From positions 1-6,997 of the forward strand of contig JAEOTK010000140.1 of NCBI GenBank assembly GCA_016839875.1: 6,997 nt of DNA. Reading direction: 5' to 3'. A program made the position numbers and the translations under genes. This stretch comes from Candidatus Heimdallarchaeota archaeon (GTDB lineage Archaea > Asgardarchaeota > Heimdallarchaeia > Heimdallarchaeales > Heimdallarchaeaceae). Shown here piece after piece: positions 1 to 6,447 of the stretch. The notes under the pieces are model-generated. The model searched no databases. It saw only the letters and a list, made by a program, of their open reading frames with translations, and was not told the DNA's origin. How positions within the stretch are numbered: the first letter of the stretch is position 1; every line of letters starts with the position of its first letter.

Positions 1-702
1 ACAGGCGTTTAATATAAGTAAGAAGAAGAATCCGCCAACATATCTTAGGAGCGTTAAATCCCAGAAATGAAGTTTCTTTGTTAGAATTCTACCAAAGACT
101 GTTGATCCGCCCCAAAAAGTTGCAGCTACCAATGAGCAAACAATAGCAACAAAACCCATCGTGTCAAAAGACCATCCAATTTCAGTAGTTTTCTGCCAGA
201 TTTCATCATATGCCATTAAAATTACTCCTATTAGAGCAATACCTAATGAAACGAAGAATAACTTTGTAGGTCTCTCTTTCAGAATTAACATAGCAAATAA
301 AATGGTGATCAAAGGTTGAGTTTTTTGTAATAGAATTGCTACTGTTGGATTACCTAAACCCATTGAAATAAGGAAGAAAAATAACCCTAAAGCAGAACCA
401 CCACAGGAAACATAAATGATTGCTATCCAGTCTCTTCTATCGAACTTCTTGAAGGCTTCAAATATATGTTTGAATCCTCTAGTAAATAATAATATCGGAG
501 CAAGAATTAGAACTCCAATGAAATGCTCAATTAATGCAACAAATGCTGATGCTCTTGGCATTGCCATTGGTTTAACAAAAACATCTGGAGCACCGAACAA
601 TAGTGGATATCTAACAGGAGCATCAAATGCTCTTGCAGCATTAGCAACAGAAACTAATGCTGGACCTAAAGCTTTTAGTTTACCATCTTCGTCATTTTCC
701 AT
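1..702 (-). CDS. DMT/EamA-family membrane transporter, 3'-truncated by window edge
   Basis: The minus strand is open from the left edge to an ATG at 702, giving 234 residues of a protein that normally has about 300. Residues 105-165 read as the hallmark end of an EamA repeat: a helix starting GLFFFLISMGLGNPT, a glutamine-proline turn (LLQKTQPLI), a conserved KERP loop and a helix with GIALIGVILMA. A second repeat begins near 183 with FVAIVCSLVAATFWG. The missing end should hold the last three or so helices. The family moves small metabolites across the cell membrane; the substrate cannot be read here. The first predicted helix (about 11-35) is unusually weak, with Arg and Asp residues. The ATG is preceded three bases upstream by GTGAT, which can pair with the archaeal 16S 3' end in the usual register. 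The frame stays open upstream to a TTG at 765, but that codon lies next to a TATA-like box and is unlikely to be the start. Confidence 0.85.
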   Translation of the reverse strand, partial: MENDEDGKLKALGPALVSVANAARAFDAPVRYPLLFGAPDVFVKPMAMPRASAFVALIEHFIGVLILAPILLFTRGFKHIFEAFKKFDRRDWIAIIYVSCGGSALGLFFFLISMGLGNPTVAILLQKTQPLITILFAMLILKERPTKLFFVSLGIALIGVILMAYDEIWQKTTEIGWSFDTMGFVAIVCSLVAATFWGGSTVFGRILTKKLHFWDLTLLRYVGGFFFLLILNAC

Positions 703-767
703 ATTATCACTAGCTTTCTTTGGAGTAAACTTCGTTAACAGAGTTTCAAACAGAGTTGTATTCAACC

Positions 768-776
768 AAATTTAAG
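768..776 (-). promoter_or_regulatory. Candidate TATA box for the EamA transporter gene
   Basis: On the minus strand this reads CTTAAATTT, in the 102-base gap between the membrane-protein stop codon and the transporter start. A TATA box here would place transcription start near 745, giving a leader of about 40 bases before the ATG at 702. That fits the ribosome-binding-like GTGAT seen just before the ATG. It was judged by eye only. Confidence 0.3.
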
Positions 777-804
777 TTTTGTTTTCCAAAATTGAGTAAA
801 AGGA

Positions 805-2547
805 CTAAGCTAATACTAAATCGTTCAAATGTACCTTCTCATAAATCTCTTGATACATGGATACAAGTGTAGCTGTTGCAAGTTCTTTTTCGAATTTTCT
901 TTTCATCTTATCTTCAGGTTTTCTTCTTTCGAATATTTTTACAAATCGTCTATAAAGTGATTTGAGAAGTGACCATAGTAAAACAAAAGGTAGCAAGAGG
1001 ATTTTCAAAAGAATTTTACCTATTCGTGCGAATATCTTCCTGTAATTAATGTCAAGTACATCTTTCCATCTAAACTTTTTTTTCTCTTTCTTTGTTGACA
1101 GTTTATACTTCTCCATGAGAGTTAAACTTATCTCAGAGTACCTGATGCTTAATGCTTTGAACAACAGAAAATTCCTTCTAGAAAAGATGGATTTCAGAAG
1201 ATAGAATATAATGTGTTTAACATATAGAAGTAGTGAATAGATAATAATTGCAAAAGGAAGAAGAATAGCAAAGAAGAAGATTCCAGTTTGTTTGAAAATT
1301 GCTCTATCTAGTTTCATTGTTGAAAAAACATCTTCCAAATACTGCTCTGCACCTAATCCCAAAGCAATAGCTAATTTGTTATATTCAACATCAGACATGA
1401 CTTGCTTGTATTTCTTTTCTTGTTCACTAATTCCTTTAAGAGCTCCTGTTATCAATAGAGACTTAATTATATAGTCATCGATTTCTTTATGTTTTAATTT
1501 GTTACCAACATTTTGGAGTATCTTTCGTGCATCAGCATGTGGGATTTTGTTATTTTCAGAGAATTGATACAAAGCTTTGTCACGTCTCCAAAGAATCAAT
1601 GATGATTCTTTACTCCAAATCAACAGAGCAAAAGTTCTAGCTGTTTCATCAGTTATTTTGGTTAAATCAAGTTTTTCAAGAGGTATTTCTGCTCGTTTTA
1701 ATAATTCTTCAAGCATTTGCTTAGATCTATCAGTTACATTCATTGTATCTAGTGCTAGGAGACCTTGGACTTTTTCCTTCATTACTGCTGCTTCTTCATA
1801 GATTGTGAGCTTATACTCTTCAAGGGTTTCAGATGAAATAGGTGGCGCATCAAAGAAACTGAATGAGGATTTAGCTGCATAATAAGGCAGTGAAAAGAGG
1901 TTCTCTAAATCTTGATAAAACGATCCCCATCTATATGCACCTAGTCGAGTAAGAATTTTACTAGATTTATGAAAAACAACATAGATTGGACCAAAAACTG
2001 TAGCTATCCAAGAAATAACTAACATCAGAGTTCCGAGCATTAAACCTACCAACAGATCTAATTGTTCCAATCCAGCAAGTGAAGGATATGTTATAAGCCA
2101 ATCTTTGATAAGAGCAACAATACCCTCTCCCCAAATTACTGTTGGAATTACTACAAGTATGATTGGTGAGATACCCATACTTACAGCTTGTCCAATTCCT
2201 CTTCTCAGAGGGTAATTTTTCTTGATTTTTTGCTGTTTGAGTACTAATTCATCTAATTCATTAGATACTTGCATAACCTCTCTTGATTTCTTTCCAGCCA
2301 TTATTTGTGATGCAGTGAAAGTAGATGTTCTTACCATTTGGAAGAAGGGTACATAGTCCCTTAACTCACGAGGGATTACTAGATCAAAGAAATAGAGGAA
2401 AGTTTTTGCTCCAATAATTACCAACATAATCAGAACAGAGAGAATATGAAAAGAAACCTTAGCACTTTTTTTTAATTCAATGCTTTCCTCAGGTAATATT
2501 TCTTCAATTTCCCCTTCCCTATTTTCTAATTCATCACCTGAAGACAT
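805..2547 (-). CDS. Multi-pass membrane protein of unknown function, 580 residues
   Basis: I do not recognise this family. Counted from the ATG at 2547, the N-terminus is acidic (Glu/Asp-rich, residues 1-24). Strongly hydrophobic stretches lie at about 32-54, 118-144, 162-191, 420-452 and 508-529. Between the third and fourth is a soluble region of about 225 residues, rich in charged helix-forming sequence (Leu/Glu/Lys), which could be a cytoplasmic domain. After the fourth segment comes a basic linker with a Lys-rich run (near 484-494), and the last 50 residues are also strongly basic before an ordinary helical tail. The pattern suggests an inner-membrane protein with a large helical loop; no catalytic motif was found. 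The frame extends to a TTG at 2565, but a TATA-like element at 2573-2580 would start transcription almost at the ATG at 2547, so the ATG is preferred. The gene lies 66 bases downstream of the methyltransferase on the same strand but appears to have its own promoter. Confidence 0.8.
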   Translation of the reverse strand: MSSGDELENREGEIEEILPEESIELKKSAKVSFHILSVLIMLVIIGAKTFLYFFDLVIPRELRDYVPFFQMVRTSTFTASQIMAGKKSREVMQVSNELDELVLKQQKIKKNYPLRRGIGQAVSMGISPIILVVIPTVIWGEGIVALIKDWLITYPSLAGLEQLDLLVGLMLGTLMLVISWIATVFGPIYVVFHKSSKILTRLGAYRWGSFYQDLENLFSLPYYAAKSSFSFFDAPPISSETLEEYKLTIYEEAAVMKEKVQGLLALDTMNVTDRSKQMLEELLKRAEIPLEKLDLTKITDETARTFALLIWSKESSLILWRRDKALYQFSENNKIPHADARKILQNVGNKLKHKEIDDYIIKSLLITGALKGISEQEKKYKQVMSDVEYNKLAIALGLGAEQYLEDVFSTMKLDRAIFKQTGIFFFAILLPFAIIIYSLLLYVKHIIFYLLKSIFSRRNFLLFKALSIRYSEISLTLMEKYKLSTKKEKKKFRWKDVLDINYRKIFARIGKILLKILLLPFVLLWSLLKSLYRRFVKIFERRKPEDKMKRKFEKELATATLVSMYQEIYEKVHLNDLVLA

Positions 2548-2572
2548 TAGTAAAACGATTCTCAAATGAGAT

Positions 2573-2580
2573 TTTTAATA
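2573..2580 (-). promoter_or_regulatory. TATA-like box upstream of the membrane-protein gene
   Basis: The minus strand reads TATTAAAA, preceded by an A-rich stretch resembling a BRE. Its centre is about 29 bases before the ATG at 2547, so the transcript would be leaderless or nearly so. This is the main reason for choosing that ATG over the TTG at 2565, which would lie inside the promoter. Confidence 0.45.
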
Positions 2581-2613
2581 TTTTGAAAGTATTAATCGAA
2601 AAATGGTTTCTAT

Positions 2614-4578
2614 TTATTTTATCAGATGCTCGTCTATGTATGCTGAGATTAACGATTTCTCTCTTTCCGTTAGATTAAAAGCATTAAAAACAGCTTCATC
2701 AATCTTTTGATCAATTTTTGTTCTTTCAGATGATGTAAGTTTAGAGAGCATTTTTGTTACAAATTCCTCAATTTCTGATTTGAGATTTGTTGAAGTATTT
2801 AGAAACGGTAGATCATGCAGAAACATTGGTAGATAATGAAGATATTTACCCATTATCTCTGTACCCGAGTACATAATGTCATAAATGAAACTATACAATT
2901 TTGAATTTATTAAAGCTAGAATAAATTCCAATGATATGTTCTTATCTGAAACATTTTCAAGTAAATGCCCTAGAAGAAAGATATCTTTGCATATATATTC
3001 CTCTGTATCAATTGTAGCTCTCATTCTCAATGCATGCTGACAGATAATGATTTTCTTCTTTTGAAAAATTTCTAGTTTTGGAAAATTGTTGTTTAATTCT
3101 CTAGCTTTCTCTCTATCATAATCAATCCAATATCCTCTCCAATTTGTTCCATATCTTTCTACTTCTCTATTCCCTCCATACTCTTTACCACCTAGAATTT
3201 TCTTAGGATTTTTACCCCTCTTTTCAGGATAAATAAATTGAGATCTTAATCCCTTCCTATGAAAGGAAATAGACCATCTGAATCTGATTATCTCTCCCAT
3301 TGAGTGCTGGGATTGGTTGAAAATCTTTTCTAGTAGATGAATATACTCTTCTTTAGGGAAAAATATCGTTCTGTTATCTGTTCTTTTGAAAATCTCTGAA
3401 TTCACTTGATATGTTTGTTCATCGAGTTTGTTAGATATTAAATCATCAACTTCAACTTCAGTTATTAATTGAATTTTGTTTTGCATATCTACCTTATTCC
3501 TTAGAATTAAAATTATCGGATATACAGCAGGTTGAAATACTTTCTTGTGAGCTAAATCTACAATCTGATAAATTAGATTCTCATCTAGAAATCTCTTTCT
3601 GAGAGTTCTCGCATATTGAGAGCTTAGAAATTTATTTGGAATGATGTACCCTACCTGTCCATCTTCTGTTAGCATTCTTGAACTCAATTCCATGAAACAA
3701 GCATAGATATCGAACTTGCCTTTGGCAACATTTGGAAAATTTGATTTACATATATTTTTGGTTTTTTTATCCATTCTTTTAACGTCAATATAAGGAGGAT
3801 TGCCAATAATATAATCGAATTTCATCTGCTTTACTTCTTGAATTTGTTCTGAATCTTTGTTCGTTGAAAGTTCCAAAGAATTCGTCTCGAAAATATTTAA
3901 TATAACAGGTTTATCAAGAGAAATATCTAACCCATAATAATCAATAATTTCCTTAACAATAATCACTTTTGTTAATAGAACAGCTGTCGGATCAATATCA
4001 AAACCATAGATGTTTCTCGCAATGAACTCGATAACAAATTCATATGGTTTATTCATAGAAATTGCTTTGTCTATTATTCTTTTCACAGCTTCTGAAAGGA
4101 ACAAACCAGAACCACAAGCAAGATCCATTGTTTTCTCATCAGCTGTTTCTGAAAGAACTCTCAGAAATTTGATTTGGGAATATATGTACTTAATAATATC
4201 TAAAGGAGTGAAAACTATCCCCTGATTAGATTTCACAGTTGAAGATAAAACATGTTGGTATATCTCTCCTAAAGGATCGTGAATGGATTTAAATTCAGGA
4301 TTTTTAACTAATTCTGAGCATTCTGCGTAAAAAGCTTCAACGGATTCATTAATTAACTCTGAAAATGTGGATGGTAAGAAACTTGTAATTATTTCTGATT
4401 TATTTCTAAGAGACAAATTTTCTTCAAGGAGACCTATAGATTCAAGCTTAGTAATCAGGTATAGTTGAGATAAAACTTCAAAACTACTGTGGATAAGTGA
4501 CTGTTTTTTTTTCAAATTATCCTTTTGAAAATTCTCAATCAATTTGTACAAATGGAGAAGTTTAGTCTCAGCAGACAT
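2614..4578 (-). CDS. N6-adenine DNA methyltransferase with TaqI-like specificity region (Eco57I/type IIG-like, no nuclease seen)
   Basis: This protein should transfer methyl from S-adenosylmethionine to the N6 of adenine at a specific DNA site. Gamma-class motif order is clear: motif X around GIVFTP (120-125), preceded by the LGEIYQHVLS lead-in typical of Eco57I-type enzymes; SAM-binding motif I DLACGSGLFL (152-161); motif II YGFDIDP (191-197); catalytic motif IV NPPY (260-263); and a motif VI-like GYIIPNKFL (310-318). Residues about 430-600 (FRFRWSISFHRKG, then a KEYGG and WRGYWIDYD segment) resemble the TaqI-like C-terminal target-recognition domain. The N-terminal 115 residues show no convincing PD-(D/E)xK nuclease, and the length (654) is well short of the roughly 900-1100 of fused type IIG enzymes. 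It therefore looks like a stand-alone methyltransferase. A good Shine-Dalgarno sequence seven bases before the ATG supports this start. The upstream neighbour is divergent and is not a nuclease. Confidence 0.9.
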   Translation of the reverse strand: MSAETKLLHLYKLIENFQKDNLKKKQSLIHSSFEVLSQLYLITKLESIGLLEENLSLRNKSEIITSFLPSTFSELINESVEAFYAECSELVKNPEFKSIHDPLGEIYQHVLSSTVKSNQGIVFTPLDIIKYIYSQIKFLRVLSETADEKTMDLACGSGLFLSEAVKRIIDKAISMNKPYEFVIEFIARNIYGFDIDPTAVLLTKVIIVKEIIDYYGLDISLDKPVILNIFETNSLELSTNKDSEQIQEVKQMKFDYIIGNPPYIDVKRMDKKTKNICKSNFPNVAKGKFDIYACFMELSSRMLTEDGQVGYIIPNKFLSSQYARTLRKRFLDENLIYQIVDLAHKKVFQPAVYPIILILRNKVDMQNKIQLITEVEVDDLISNKLDEQTYQVNSEIFKRTDNRTIFFPKEEYIHLLEKIFNQSQHSMGEIIRFRWSISFHRKGLRSQFIYPEKRGKNPKKILGGKEYGGNREVERYGTNWRGYWIDYDREKARELNNNFPKLEIFQKKKIIICQHALRMRATIDTEEYICKDIFLLGHLLENVSDKNISLEFILALINSKLYSFIYDIMYSGTEIMGKYLHYLPMFLHDLPFLNTSTNLKSEIEEFVTKMLSKLTSSERTKIDQKIDEAVFNAFNLTEREKSLISAYIDEHLIK

Positions 4579-4585
4579 TCAATAA

Positions 4586-4591
4586 CTCCTT
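4586..4591 (-). promoter_or_regulatory. Shine-Dalgarno site of the methyltransferase gene
   Basis: The minus strand reads AAGGAG, ending seven bases before the ATG at 4578. It is the only strong Shine-Dalgarno site seen in the window; other starts look leaderless or weakly matched. It fixes this start and implies a transcript with a leader, so the methyltransferase promoter must lie further right, overlapping the region before or within the divergent gene. Confidence 0.65.
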
Positions 4592-4632
4592 ACTTATTTT
4601 CAATCATCTTTTAACCTTGTGAGTAAAAAATC

Positions 4633-4640
4633 TTTAGTAT
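4633..4640 (+). promoter_or_regulatory. Candidate TATA box of the cysteine-cluster gene
   Basis: TTTAGTAT, preceded by an A-rich BRE-like run (AAAAAATC), is centred about 25 bases before the ATG at 4661. This is the spacing for a leaderless archaeal transcript starting at that ATG. If correct, the divergent gap to the methyltransferase is 82 bases, enough for two back-to-back promoters. Confidence 0.35.
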
Positions 4641-4660
4641 GTGAAAGCTATAGGTTTACT

Positions 4661-5833
4661 ATGGTATCTCGGATTAAGTTCTTTAGTGATATTCAGAAAA
4701 AAGCAGAAGAAGACCTAAAGAAACTCTTAATCTATAAAAATCCAAAACCTCATCACTTTAATTACTCTCCATATATCCTTAGACGCGTTAATGAGAAACT
4801 ACATGAAAATGGACAAAGTATCGGTCTAGGGTACTTGTCAACTACAGAAATCTTTGAAAAATATTGGAATTCTGCTTCTTTACCTCTCCAAAGTGAGCTA
4901 TATCTAAGAATAGTTTTTGGAACATGTGTGGATTGTTATGATGAAATTGTAGTTTTCATAAAAAACCAGCAGATCAAAGATAAAATCATTGAAGAGTTAA
5001 ATCAAATTGCGAAATTAAAACCAAAGAATCCTTTAGTATTCAGATTCAGAACTCCACATAAAGATAATACTATTGACAATATATGTGAGCAGATCAGAAT
5101 AATAGCTGTTGAAAAGGAAATTATTTTTCACACTGATGTTTATTATACAGAAAAGGAAATCGAAAAATTAGAGGAATTTGAAATTCAGTGGAATCTACCT
5201 TCTAATTTTAAGTTTGAATGTCAAAGATGTAATTTATGTGAATTACCTAGTTCCACTTCAGTAAATCCAATTCCAAATACCTTCAAAAACGACAGAGGAG
5301 AGCTATTAACCTTCGATAATAGAATTTGCTTTCCTTCCAATCTTCCAACACTTCTGCATAAGGAAGCTGAGTGTATTTCTTTGGAAACTGAAATTCCTTT
5401 AAATGAATTATGTAAGCCAGTTCTAGCAATGAAAGGAGAAAAAGATAATTTAATTGACATTGCGTTTGCATTGTGTCAAGTTGATGGAATTTGTGTATTT
5501 CAAGATTTAGAAAAACAAACGTGCAATATAAGAGATCAAGCACCTTTAAACTGCATATCATATCCCCTCACTATTTCTGAAGTAACCAATAATTTGATAG
5601 CAATTGATGTTGATTATTCCTGTCTTGGAGTAGGTTTAGGAAGAGAATTCGATCGGAAGAAGCTTATTGATCAAATTATTGAAAGAGCTGGATACAATCG
5701 TACTGACACGTTATCTACACTAAAAGAACTGAAAGAAAAGTGGAAGGGAATAACAGTATTTTATAATGAAGAAAGAGTTGAACAAAAAGAAATAGATTTT
5801 GCTCAAAACGTCTACCACAAAGATGAAGATTAG
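4661..5833 (+). CDS. YkgJ-type cysteine-cluster protein with unrecognised N-terminal region
   Basis: The C-terminal half matches the YkgJ (CxxCxxCC-type) zinc/iron-chelating family. Numbered from the ATG at 4661 (390 residues), there is a CQRCNLC triad (Cys187, 190, 193), then about 85 residues further GICVFQDLEKQTCNI and PLNCISYPL (Cys278, 288, 298). This is the characteristic C-x9-C-x9-C-xx-YP ending, with another Cys at 321 (DYSCLG). Family members bind a metal or Fe-S cluster; their exact reaction is poorly known. The usual adjacent fourth Cys of the first group is missing; Cys223, 238, 251 and 272 lie in the insert and could substitute. Residues 1-185 are not recognised: charged and helical, with a separate C-xx-C (Cys89/92). 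The frame extends upstream to a GTG at 4619 (404 residues), but a TATA-like box at 4633-4640 favours the ATG. It is divergent from the methyltransferase and convergent with the archaemetzincin-like gene, 18 bases away. Confidence 0.75.
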   Translation: MVSRIKFFSDIQKKAEEDLKKLLIYKNPKPHHFNYSPYILRRVNEKLHENGQSIGLGYLSTTEIFEKYWNSASLPLQSELYLRIVFGTCVDCYDEIVVFIKNQQIKDKIIEELNQIAKLKPKNPLVFRFRTPHKDNTIDNICEQIRIIAVEKEIIFHTDVYYTEKEIEKLEEFEIQWNLPSNFKFECQRCNLCELPSSTSVNPIPNTFKNDRGELLTFDNRICFPSNLPTLLHKEAECISLETEIPLNELCKPVLAMKGEKDNLIDIAFALCQVDGICVFQDLEKQTCNIRDQAPLNCISYPLTISEVTNNLIAIDVDYSCLGVGLGREFDRKKLIDQIIERAGYNRTDTLSTLKELKEKWKGITVFYNEERVEQKEIDFAQNVYHKDED

Positions 5834-5851
5834 AATAGTATTACTTCAAGC

Positions 5852-6343
5852 TTAAGCATACCTTATTTTTAGTCTTTTATATTTAAGATCACATGTCTTA
5901 CATAGAGTAGAAGGCTTTCTGATTAAGTCTTCAAAAGATTTAGCTGAAATCATCAAACATTCAGCTTTGCATTCTTTTAAGCCTAGAACTTTTCCTACCT
6001 GATATGCTGCTTCTTTAGCTACTAAGGTTCTTGTAGACATTTTTGCAATTGAAACAATAGCTCCTTTTATTGCTTCTGCAAAACCAAAAATCTTTTCGTT
6101 GTCTAGTATTAATTGAGGTTCAATCAACCATAAAAAGAAAGTTAAACCACTAGAAACGGCAGTGTTTAATAAAATACGGGAATCATATGCTTTCTGAGAA
6201 TCATTCCAGGAGTTTTTTCTAGGGATTCGAATCCCTACAATTCGGAATTGGAGACCAAATAAATCCTGGAGCATTTTCTGAACATGATCAGTTATCTCAT
6301 CAGGAATATTTTCCCCAAAATAAATTTTGAAATCTCTTGGCAC
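5852..6343 (-). CDS. Archaemetzincin-like (M54) protein with degenerate catalytic site, probable pseudoprotease
   Basis: The 163-residue protein follows the archaemetzincin plan throughout: an N-terminal alpha/beta segment (KIYFGENIPDEI then a helix), a Tyr-Asp-Ser-Arg stretch at 53-56 where the family has its (Y)NS.. segment, FGFAEA at 86-91 where FGLA is usual, and KEAAYQVGKVLGLKEC at 110-125 matching the zinc helix. The family motif HExxHxxGxxHC is here Y114-Q115-V-G-K118-V-L-G121-L-K-E124-C125. All three zinc histidines and the catalytic glutamate are gone, but both glycines, the Met of CxM (131) and all four structural cysteines (125, 129, 148, 151) remain. The Cys spacing is one residue shorter than usual in two places. 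The frame is intact and near normal length, so this reads as a maintained non-peptidase zinc-site protein, not debris. The start is a GTG; an in-frame TAG six bases upstream of it leaves no earlier start. It is convergent with the cysteine-cluster gene. Confidence 0.8.
   Translation of the reverse strand: MPRDFKIYFGENIPDEITDHVQKMLQDLFGLQFRIVGIRIPRKNSWNDSQKAYDSRILLNTAVSSGLTFFLWLIEPQLILDNEKIFGFAEAIKGAIVSIAKMSTRTLVAKEAAYQVGKVLGLKECKAECLMISAKSFEDLIRKPSTLCKTCDLKYKRLKIRYA
5863..5879 (+). terminator. Oligo-T terminator candidate for the cysteine-cluster gene
   Basis: A T-rich run (TTATTTTTAGTCTTTTA) begins 30 bases after the plus-strand stop codon. Archaeal transcription commonly ends at such runs without a hairpin. 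It lies inside the 3' end of the convergent archaemetzincin-like gene, because only 18 bases separate the two stop codons. Confidence 0.3.
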
Positions 6344-6363
6344 GTGAATCTAAGCTAATTATG

Positions 6364-6395
6364 TAATCTTTCTCAAATAAAGATTATGATAATCT
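6364..6395. repeat. Cluster of three TAATCT/AGATTA half-sites (operator-like inverted repeats)
   Basis: A perfect 8-base inverted repeat, TAATCTTT (6364-6371) and AAAGATTA (6379-6386), flanks a 7-base spacer. Its right arm overlaps a second perfect palindrome, AGATTAT-G-ATAATCT (6381-6395). Together they give three half-sites in 32 bases, 21 to 52 bases before the GTG of the archaemetzincin-like gene. The possible TATA element CTTTATTT (minus strand, 6375-6382) lies inside the cluster, so a bound dimeric regulator would block the promoter. A weak RNA hairpin is the alternative if transcription starts further upstream, for example from the TATAATAC-like element at 6401-6408. Confidence 0.5.
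6375..6382 (-). promoter_or_regulatory. Candidate TATA box of the archaemetzincin-like gene
   Basis: The minus strand reads CTTTATTT, centred about 35 bases before the GTG at 6343, which would give a leader of about 8 bases. An alternative box (GTATAATA at 6401-6408) would give a leader of about 35 bases. Neither is decisive. Confidence 0.3.
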
Positions 6396-6420
6396 CACTG
6401 TATTATACTCACAAAATATT

Positions 6421-6437
6421 GAGAAAAACAAAGAAAT
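6421..6437 (-). terminator. Oligo-T terminator candidate for the nitrobindin-like gene
   Basis: Eleven bases after the stop codon the minus strand runs through TTTCTTTGTTTTTCTC, a T-rich tract typical of archaeal termination. It separates this gene from the archaemetzincin-like gene downstream, arguing that the two are not strictly one operon. Confidence 0.4.
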
Positions 6438-6447
6438 TTTAGATTTG

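Noticed and set aside
763..765. TTG as an upstream start adding 21 residues to the EamA transporter.
   Set aside because: It is within a few bases of the TATA-like element at 768-776, so it would be upstream of the likely transcription start.
416..775. Plus-strand open frame of 119 codons.
   Set aside because: It lies antisense to the EamA transporter, whose minus-strand translation shows clear family motifs; the plus-strand product is low-complexity and resembles nothing.
4504..4512. Run of nine A in codons 23-25 of the methyltransferase, suggesting phase variation.
   Set aside because: Runs of eight A/T occur in coding sequence elsewhere in this window (around 1076-1083, 2466-2473 and 6744-6751), so the tract is expected from AT-richness and Lys codons alone.
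805..4578. Methyltransferase plus membrane protein read as a restriction or defence system.
   Set aside because: No nuclease, ATPase, helicase or toxin motif is visible in either neighbour, and the membrane-protein gene seems to have its own promoter. Adjacency alone is not enough.
5221..5561. Two overlapping minus-strand open frames of 79 and 92 codons.
   Set aside because: Both are antisense to the YkgJ-like gene, whose cysteine pattern in the plus frame is specific; no start signals or motifs support the antisense frames.
5849..5856. GCTTAAGC palindrome between the convergent genes as a terminator hairpin.
   Set aside because: It has no loop and only eight bases, and is not followed directly by a T run; it is likely chance.
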